Shown here piece after piece: positions 15,300-19,648 of a DNA stretch of 19,648 bases. Origin of the DNA: Microcoleaceae cyanobacterium UBA9251 (GTDB lineage Bacteria; Cyanobacteriota; Cyanobacteriia; Cyanobacteriales; Microcoleaceae); assembly GCA_003542015.1 (NCBI GenBank), contig DPLL01000463.1:1-19648 (forward strand), read 5' to 3'. The position numbers and the translations under genes were made by a program. The stretch's first letter is position 1; each line of letters starts with the position of its first letter. The notes under the pieces are model-generated. The model worked only from the letters and a program-made list of their open reading frames with translations, was not told the origin of the DNA and did no database searches.

Positions 15300-15398
15300 C
15301 TCTTTGACAACATACTGAATCAGCAGTACACAAAATCCCCGCCCCTCTTTGACAACATCTGCAACAAGCAAAGGCGGGGATCTCTTTGAAAACATACT
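15300..15398. repeat. three short direct repeats around a 9-bp hairpin
   Basis: CTCTTTGACAACATACT (15300-15316) recurs as CTCTTTGACAACATCT (15345-15360) and CTCTTTGAAAACATACT (15382-15398), at offsets of 45 and 37 bases. Copy two lies in the loop of a perfect inverted repeat (ATCCCCGCC 15335-15343, GGCGGGGAT 15373-15381). The stem may end the transcript of the small membrane protein gene. Similar sequence, TTCTTTGACAACACACT, occurs at 16114-16130 inside the next gene. Confidence 0.65.
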
Positions 15399-15712
15399 AT
15401 GGCTGGCGCAATAAGTAGTATTTTTAGCGACAGCCGGATAAAATATTAATCTATAAGAACCAAAAACATATCATCTTTCTGCCTCAAAGGCTAGGATGTG
15501 TTTGCAAACTTTTTTGCTGAGTCTGGCGTCTCTAGAAGCAGCGATGCTATCTTGGCTGTTACCTGTAGTTATTTTTGACTGTAAATTTTTTTAACAAAAA
15601 CGGGTGCTTCGTCTAAACAGGTAAACTCAGCTTTGATAGATCCTTAGCAGCCCAAAGACCAGTTTTTGGAGTTTGCCCAGACACCCCAGCCACAATTTCA
15701 CACTAAAAAGTT
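15399..15712. other. upstream region of the peptidoglycan-binding protein gene
   Basis: These 314 bases hold no gene I can support. A perfect palindrome GTTTGCAAAC lies near 15500 and a TTTTGAC...TTTTTTTAAC stretch near 15570-15595 could belong to a promoter, but no -35/-10 pair is convincing. The long leader is in keeping with a regulated gene. Confidence 0.4.
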
Positions 15713-17101
15713 ATGGAATCCCTTGCCTATCTCGAACTTGTTCTTGCTTCCGAAGCACCCACAGATTCTAAAATCTGTGAGGGGCTGAAGTGGAAACATC
15801 TATCCAGTCAGACTTACATCCATTTGCTGTCTCTGGCTTTAATGCTGTCGGTTTTGAGTGCAGCTAGTTCGGCTTTTGCTCAAATAGATCCAAGATACCC
15901 TAATGTGCGATCGGTTCAAGATCAATTGCGGGAGCTCGGCTATTTCAACAGAACTTCCACCGGTCAACTGGGCCCGGTGACTCAAGAAGCTCTAACCAAC
16001 TTCCAGCGAGACTATCAACTGTCCCTGACTGGAAGGCCCGATCGAGATACAGTGATCGCGCTCAATAGTTTGGCGGGCCTTGACACTCAACCTTTGAGAA
16101 CCTCTTTGACAAATTCTTTGACAACACACTATACAACCGATCGGGATCGGGAGTTGCATTTTGGCGATCGAGGTGCAGATGTTTCGTCTCTTCAGCGCAG
16201 GTTGCAGCAGCTAGGCTATTTCAATACACATCCAACTGGCAGTTTTCGCGAAGTTACTCTACAAGCCCTTAAAGCCTTCCAGCGAGTTAATCGACTCCGA
16301 GTGACGGGTGTTGCTGACAGCCAAACTTTAGCTTTGCTGTTTAGCCCAACAGCGCCCATTGGGCCTGTGACGATTCCTGGCAATATTTCGGGAAATGGCG
16401 CTTGTAAGGGACTCAGGTTCGGGGATAGAGGCCCAACTGTAGACTTGATTCAGCGACAGTTAAAAGTTTTGGGCTATTTTGAAGGCTCAGTAGATGGCAA
16501 GTTTAGAGAACGCACTCTCTACGCTGTGTCAAGTTTCCAGCAAGATCACAATCTTGTTTCTGACGGCTGCGCTGACACTGCTACTTTGATTGCTATAGAT
16601 TCAAAGTTGAGGGCATTTGCGCCGACTCCGAGTCATTTCGATCGGCACGATCGTGAATCTAGTCGCTCCGGCTACACTCGCAGACAAGTAGTAGCCCTGC
16701 AAAGGCAGTTGGCAGAACTGGATTATTACAATGGCTCCATCGACGGTGTGTTTGACTCAGAGGTTCGAGATGCCCTGATCCGGTTTCAGGAAGACAATTC
16801 GCTACCGACAACTGGGAAGCTCGATCGCAATACTCAGGTGACATTAAAGAGAGTCCTCGCACAGAGGAGAACCCCACAAGAATTCACACTGCGGCGGGGC
16901 GATCGAATCCCTGCTGTGCCGATTAGCAGCAGTTCCAACTCTCGATCGAGCATCTTGCAGTTGCAAAGGCGATTGCAAGACCTCGGCTTTTACAATGGTC
17001 CGCTGAGTGGAGTTTTTGATGCTCCGACAGGAGCCGCCCTCGACCAAGCTCAGCGCAGTTACGGGGTCAGCAGTGACGATTTGTTCAGCCAAACTTTCTA
17101 G
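15713..17101 (+). CDS. secreted protein with five peptidoglycan-binding (PG_binding_1) repeats
   Basis: The 462-residue protein has a long N-terminal region, a hydrophobic segment (about 36-53) and a probable signal cleavage after AFA (56). Five PG_binding_1 repeats follow at about 65-118, 150-210, 236-296, 322-382 and 412-455; each has the pattern xLQxxLxxLGYF, GxFxxxTxxAxxxFQ, and the last is shortened. No catalytic domain is present, so it probably anchors to peptidoglycan as a structural or accessory cell-wall protein. It is convergent with furA with only 69 bases between stops, the place held in Anabaena sp. PCC 7120 by alr1690, whose read-through makes an antisense RNA to furA (from memory). 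No clear ribosome binding site precedes the ATG. Confidence 0.9.
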   Translation: MESLAYLELVLASEAPTDSKICEGLKWKHLSSQTYIHLLSLALMLSVLSAASSAFAQIDPRYPNVRSVQDQLRELGYFNRTSTGQLGPVTQEALTNFQRDYQLSLTGRPDRDTVIALNSLAGLDTQPLRTSLTNSLTTHYTTDRDRELHFGDRGADVSSLQRRLQQLGYFNTHPTGSFREVTLQALKAFQRVNRLRVTGVADSQTLALLFSPTAPIGPVTIPGNISGNGACKGLRFGDRGPTVDLIQRQLKVLGYFEGSVDGKFRERTLYAVSSFQQDHNLVSDGCADTATLIAIDSKLRAFAPTPSHFDRHDRESSRSGYTRRQVVALQRQLAELDYYNGSIDGVFDSEVRDALIRFQEDNSLPTTGKLDRNTQVTLKRVLAQRRTPQEFTLRRGDRIPAVPISSSSNSRSSILQLQRRLQDLGFYNGPLSGVFDAPTGAALDQAQRSYGVSSDDLFSQTF

Positions 17102-17170
17102 CAGTTGCACCGCTAGGTTTTGTTAATTGTTGTAACAATTCGTAGTTGAAATGCGAAAATAGGTGTATAA
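17102..17170. other. short spacer between convergent genes without strong terminator
   Basis: Only an A+T-rich 7-base inverted repeat (AATTGTT 17125-17131, AACAATT 17134-17140) is present and no T run follows on the plus strand. Read-through in both directions therefore looks likely. Confidence 0.5.
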
Positions 17171-17695
17171 TCACTGGTCTGAATCCGGGGCGTTGCCGTT
17201 TTGGGCGATCGACCTCGGACAAGACCAATTGCTAGAAACCAAAGACGGCCATCCCATTCTCAAAGCTTCGTGACAAACAGTATGAATGGTCAACTGGCAG
17301 TCTAGCAGGTGCAACCCTGACTTTTCAGCTTGCTTCATGCCAATTTTTAAGATCGAATCGTTGTTAAATTCGATCGTTCTGTTGCACTGAACGCAGACTA
17401 GGTGGTGGTGGTGGTGCGGGTAAGGCTGGTTTATTTCATAGTGTTTGTGACCTTCGGCTAGTTCGAGTTCCCGGAGAAGGCTCATCCTTGCCATTAACTT
17501 TAAAGTTCGGTAAATGGTGGACAAGCTAATGTTTTCCCCGCGATTTTTTAACAAAGTGTACAAATCCTCGGCGCTCAGGTGATTGCCTTTGGGGAGGTTC
17601 TGAAAAACGTGCAAGATGGTTTCCCGTTGGGGAGTCATCCGCCAGCCTTTGTCATTGAGTTCAGATTTAAACGAGGACGCGGTATAAAGTGCCAT
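17171..17695 (-). CDS. furA: FurA-type ferric uptake regulator
   Basis: The 174-residue protein is a Fur-family repressor: N-terminal winged helix (about 1-85; RMTPQRETILHVF and recognition helix region SLSTIYRTLKLM), then the metal-binding dimerisation domain with PYPHHHHHLVCVQC (91-104). It closely resembles cyanobacterial FurA, which senses iron and heme and controls iron uptake, oxidative stress and photosynthesis genes. C101 and C104 form a CxxC; C133 and C141 are also present, but position 138 is His. The tail (about 151-174) is longer than I recall for Anabaena FurA (about 151 residues). AGAGGG (17701-17706) supports the ATG at 17695. A promoter and a palindrome lie upstream. Between a convergent cell-wall gene and sigC, as in Anabaena. 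Confidence 0.93.
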   Translation of the reverse strand: MALYTASSFKSELNDKGWRMTPQRETILHVFQNLPKGNHLSAEDLYTLLKNRGENISLSTIYRTLKLMARMSLLRELELAEGHKHYEINQPYPHHHHHLVCVQCNRTIEFNNDSILKIGMKQAEKSGLHLLDCQLTIHTVCHEALRMGWPSLVSSNWSCPRSIAQNGNAPDSDQ

Positions 17696-17728
17696 AGTGA
17701 CCCTCTCAAGAAAGTCTGCCTATTGACA

Positions 17729-17758
17729 ATAATACACAACGAGCGGGATATTTTTCAA
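17729..17758 (-). promoter_or_regulatory. predicted furA promoter
   Basis: On the minus strand a -35 box TTGAAA (17753-17758) and a -10 box TATTAT (17729-17734) are separated by 18 bases, giving a start about 17722 and a leader of about 27 bases before the furA ATG, which has an AGAGGG ribosome binding site. Confidence 0.6.
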
Positions 17759-17763
17759 ATATC
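17747..17763. promoter_or_regulatory. candidate Fur operator overlapping the furA -35 box
   Basis: GATATTTTTCAAATATC is a perfect inverted repeat (7-base arms, 3-base centre) covering the predicted -35 box of furA. Its A+T content and GATA-like half-sites resemble Fur boxes, and furA is autoregulated in Anabaena, so self-repression is the simplest reading. The site is inferred, not matched to a tested consensus. Confidence 0.45.
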
Positions 17764-17793
17764 GGAGCTTATTGAAAAAAGGTTTAAGTAGAA

Positions 17794-17821
17794 GAGAAAT
17801 GGAAGTCGAGAAATGGAAGTC
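17794..17821. repeat. 14-bp tandem duplication
   Basis: GAGAAATGGAAGTC occurs twice with no gap (17794-17807, 17808-17821). It lies between the furA promoter and the sigC terminator. No function is apparent. Confidence 0.6.
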
Positions 17822-17926
17822 GGAAGAACGCTCATACAGCAAGCTTTTTAGCCACCTGTATCTTACGTTTAATTAGGTGGATTTACTTACCAAAAAATCT
17901 GGTTTTTGATAATTTCTGAAGAAAGC

Positions 17927-17959
17927 AGAGCCCCGATTTCTTTAAGAAGTCGGGGCTCT
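17927..17959 (-). terminator. terminator of sigC
   Basis: A perfect 10-base stem (AGAGCCCCGA 17927-17936, TCGGGGCTCT 17950-17959) extended by partly paired TTTCTT/AAGAAG is followed on the minus strand by a T-rich stretch. It begins 31 bases past the sigC stop and should end its transcript before furA, so furA has its own promoter. Confidence 0.75.
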
Positions 17960-17989
17960 AACAGCTATGGCATTCTGGTTGCGGCAACT

Positions 17990-19255
17990 TTAGCCGAGAG
18001 ACTCCAGATAGTCGCGAACGCGGTTGCGACGCTTGGGCTGGCGTAGCTTTTGCAAAGCTTTAGCTTCAATTTGGCGGACTCGCTCGCGGGACAAGTCGAG
18101 AGCACGACCAATTTCTGCCAGGGAGTAGGGGTGTCCGTCACCCAAACCAAACCGCATCAGAATCACATCGCGCTCGCGGCTGGTTAAATCTGCCAGGAGT
18201 TGCTGCAAGTCGCGGTGCAGGGCTTCTCGCATCAGCATTTCTTCCGGGGAGATGGAAGGGGTTTCGAGCAAGTCGCCGAGCTCCGTATCTTTCTCGTTGC
18301 CCACTTTAGTTTCTAGGGACACAGAGCGAGGTACTCGCAGCAAGACATCCCGCACTTGGGGCGCTGTCATGTTCAACTCGATCGCAATGTCTTCGATCGT
18401 AGCTGTGCGGCCTTTTTCTTGAGAAATTTTGCGCTGGGCTTTTTTTATTTTGTTAAGTTTCTCGGTGATGTGCACCGGGAGGCGGATGGTACGGCTTTGA
18501 GTAGCTATAGCCCGCGTAATTCCCTGGCGAATCCACCAGTATGCGTAAGTGCTAAACCGATAGCCCCGAGTCGGGTCGAACTTTTCTACAGCTCGTTCCA
18601 GTCCGAGAGTACCTTCTTGTATTAAATCCAACAGTTCTAAACCGCGATTTTGATATTTTTTGGCTACTGAAACCACCAGGCGCAGGTTCGCCTTGATCAT
18701 GTGGTCTTTTGCTTCGATGCCTTCTGTTTGAATTCTTTCGATCGTCTCCACCGTCATCTCTGCTATCTCGGCCCAGTGGCGTTTGCCTTCGACCATCATT
18801 CGCTTGAGTTCAGGTACGTCAGAGATACCGGCGGTGGTGGCCCAGCGTTCCAGGGAAGGTCTGTGCCCCAATTGTGCAGCCAAGCGATCGCGCACCTCGA
18901 TTAAATGCACGAATCCCTGAATCTTGCCTTCCTGCTGCTCTGCGGCGGTGTTACGCAATTCCAGCAATTTGATATAGCGCTGAACTTTTTGGGCTTCGGA
19001 GACTTCCTCGTCTCGACCTAAAAGACGAACCCGACCTATTTCTTGGAGGTACAGGCGCACTAAATCTGTAGTGCGACGGCTGGCATTTTTTTGCAATTTG
19101 GCCTCATGGTCTGCATCAGAGGCCTCTGTTGCATCTTGGTCGATGAGTTCGTCCCCAGCTTCTTCAGCATCTTCATCCAACACATCATCTTGCAAGGGAT
19201 TGACTCGCAGTCGTTCGTCGAATTCAGCTTCAGCGTAAAAAGAGGTGGCTGGCAT
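17990..19255 (-). CDS. sigC: RNA polymerase group 2 sigma factor SigC
   Basis: The 421-residue protein is a sigma-70 family factor. An acidic N-terminal part (about 20-55) precedes region 1.2 (TTDLVRLYLQEIGRVRLLG), region 2 with the core-binding and -10 recognition part (KANLRLVVSVAKKYQNRG to YRFSTYAYWWIRQGITRAI), region 3 and region 4 with the -35 helix-turn-helix (YSLAEIGRALDLSRERVRQI). The sequence matches cyanobacterial SigC, not the housekeeping SigA, in the VRLLGRDEEVSEAQKVQRY and RPSLERWA stretches. SigC is a group 2 factor linked to nutrient and stress conditions. ATG 19255 gives the usual MPATSFYAEA start; an ATG at 19306 would add 17 residues with no ribosome binding site. It has its own terminator. 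Confidence 0.92.
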   Translation of the reverse strand: MPATSFYAEAEFDERLRVNPLQDDVLDEDAEEAGDELIDQDATEASDADHEAKLQKNASRRTTDLVRLYLQEIGRVRLLGRDEEVSEAQKVQRYIKLLELRNTAAEQQEGKIQGFVHLIEVRDRLAAQLGHRPSLERWATTAGISDVPELKRMMVEGKRHWAEIAEMTVETIERIQTEGIEAKDHMIKANLRLVVSVAKKYQNRGLELLDLIQEGTLGLERAVEKFDPTRGYRFSTYAYWWIRQGITRAIATQSRTIRLPVHITEKLNKIKKAQRKISQEKGRTATIEDIAIELNMTAPQVRDVLLRVPRSVSLETKVGNEKDTELGDLLETPSISPEEMLMREALHRDLQQLLADLTSRERDVILMRFGLGDGHPYSLAEIGRALDLSRERVRQIEAKALQKLRQPKRRNRVRDYLESLG

Positions 19256-19648
19256 AGTGATTTTCTCAGTTGCTCCGGGTGAAAAGATGCTACGCTTAGC
19301 GGTCATTTGTATTTATGATGCCCATTTTGTCAAGACGAAGCATCACCGCTATTTGTTTCTCTACTAATTTTCCTGACCTTTCTACTGTTGGCCGATCGAA
19401 CTTTGGCTGCCCATCTTGTTTTAGTAACTTTCAGGAAAATGCCAAGAACTTTCTGATGTAACAGGTTGAGGCCCCGGAAAGTGCGTTGTACTTCTCTGTT
19501 TATGTAGCTAGTATAGAGAGTGACTAGCTAAAAACAAGTGACTTTCGTCAGAAGTTAAGTTAATCTTCATCACCGATCGCCTGGTTCCCGATCACTTCTC
19601 AAAATTCCTGGTTTTTTTAATAAAACTTTATAAAGAATACCCTGAAAA
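19256..19648. other. sigC upstream region with an 8-bp inverted repeat
   Basis: No gene is seen in this stretch. TAGCTAGT (19505-19512) and ACTAGCTA (19523-19530) form a perfect inverted repeat with a 10-base spacer. On the minus strand TATACT (19510-19515) is a good -10 box with a weak TTGTTT (19532-19537) 16 bases upstream, so the sigC start may lie near 19503, giving a leader of about 250 bases. The inverted repeat overlaps the -10 box. Confidence 0.45.

Noticed and set aside
15138..15389. Plus-strand open frame of 83 codons, Cys-rich start
   Set aside because: It is the other frame of the small membrane protein at 15112-15288 and runs on into the repeat region.
15300..15398. Possible CRISPR-like array
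   Set aside because: Repeats are only 14-17 bases, three in number, offsets are uneven (45 and 37), spacers are partly paired, and no cas gene is near.
17171..17300. Frameshift at the C-terminus of furA, because the tail lacks a second CPxC motif
   Set aside because: The VCHEALRMGWP stretch appears to be normal for FurA as I recall it; shifting frames does not restore a better tail.
17990..19306. Housekeeping sigma factor SigA
   Set aside because: The region around VRLLGRDEEVSEAQKVQRY and the adjacent furA match SigC; the typical SigA N-terminus and EEIELARKIADLL-type segment are absent.

Overview
The window looks like the chromosome of a filamentous cyanobacterium, most likely an Oscillatoriales relative (Microcoleus/Oscillatoria type). 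Support comes from many HIP1 octamers (GCGATCGC), a YidC with the cyanobacterial lumenal insertion, a Ycf46-type AAA ATPase, a FurA-like regulator with the cyanobacterial PHHHHH stretch, and a group 2 sigma factor of the SigC type.

Region 1 (1-5671, all plus strand) is a conserved housekeeping block: rpmH, rnpA, a membrane PH-domain protein, yidC, khpB/jag, a DUF177/YceD protein, a Ycf46-like AAA ATPase and a membrane-anchored SH3 protein. It starts with a clear sigma-70-type promoter (TTGCAA-17-TATACT). The block links ribosome and RNase P biogenesis with membrane protein insertion; genes are tightly spaced and rnpA overlaps the next gene.

Region 2 (about 5672-14990) is accessory and repeat-rich. 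It holds a GH13 alpha-amylase-family enzyme (minus), a very A+T-rich membrane acyltransferase (plus), a SAM methyltransferase (minus), a likely operon of an MFS exporter followed by a second SAM methyltransferase (minus), and a four-TM DUF4231-type protein (minus). Between these genes are a degraded IS630-type transposase, two tandem MITE-like elements with the same ends as that remnant, a third palindromic element with TATAGCAA ends, and two copies of a G/C-rich hairpin repeat. The genes do not form an obvious pathway; the exporter-methyltransferase pair is the most plausible functional unit.

Region 3 (about 15100-19648) has a 58-residue membrane protein missed by length-limited gene calling, a short-repeat region, a secreted protein with five peptidoglycan-binding repeats, furA convergent with it, and sigC behind furA. 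As I recall, this matches alr1690-furA(all1691)-sigC(all1692) of Anabaena sp. PCC 7120, where read-through from the cell-wall gene makes the antisense RNA alpha-furA. Only 69 bp with no strong terminator separate the convergent genes here. A perfect palindrome overlaps the predicted furA -35 box and is a candidate autoregulatory operator.

I found no tRNA, rRNA, CRISPR array or intact insertion sequence. I do not see a convincing new multi-gene system; the strongest leads are the IS630/MITE family group, the furA antisense arrangement with its palindrome, and the exporter-methyltransferase operon.
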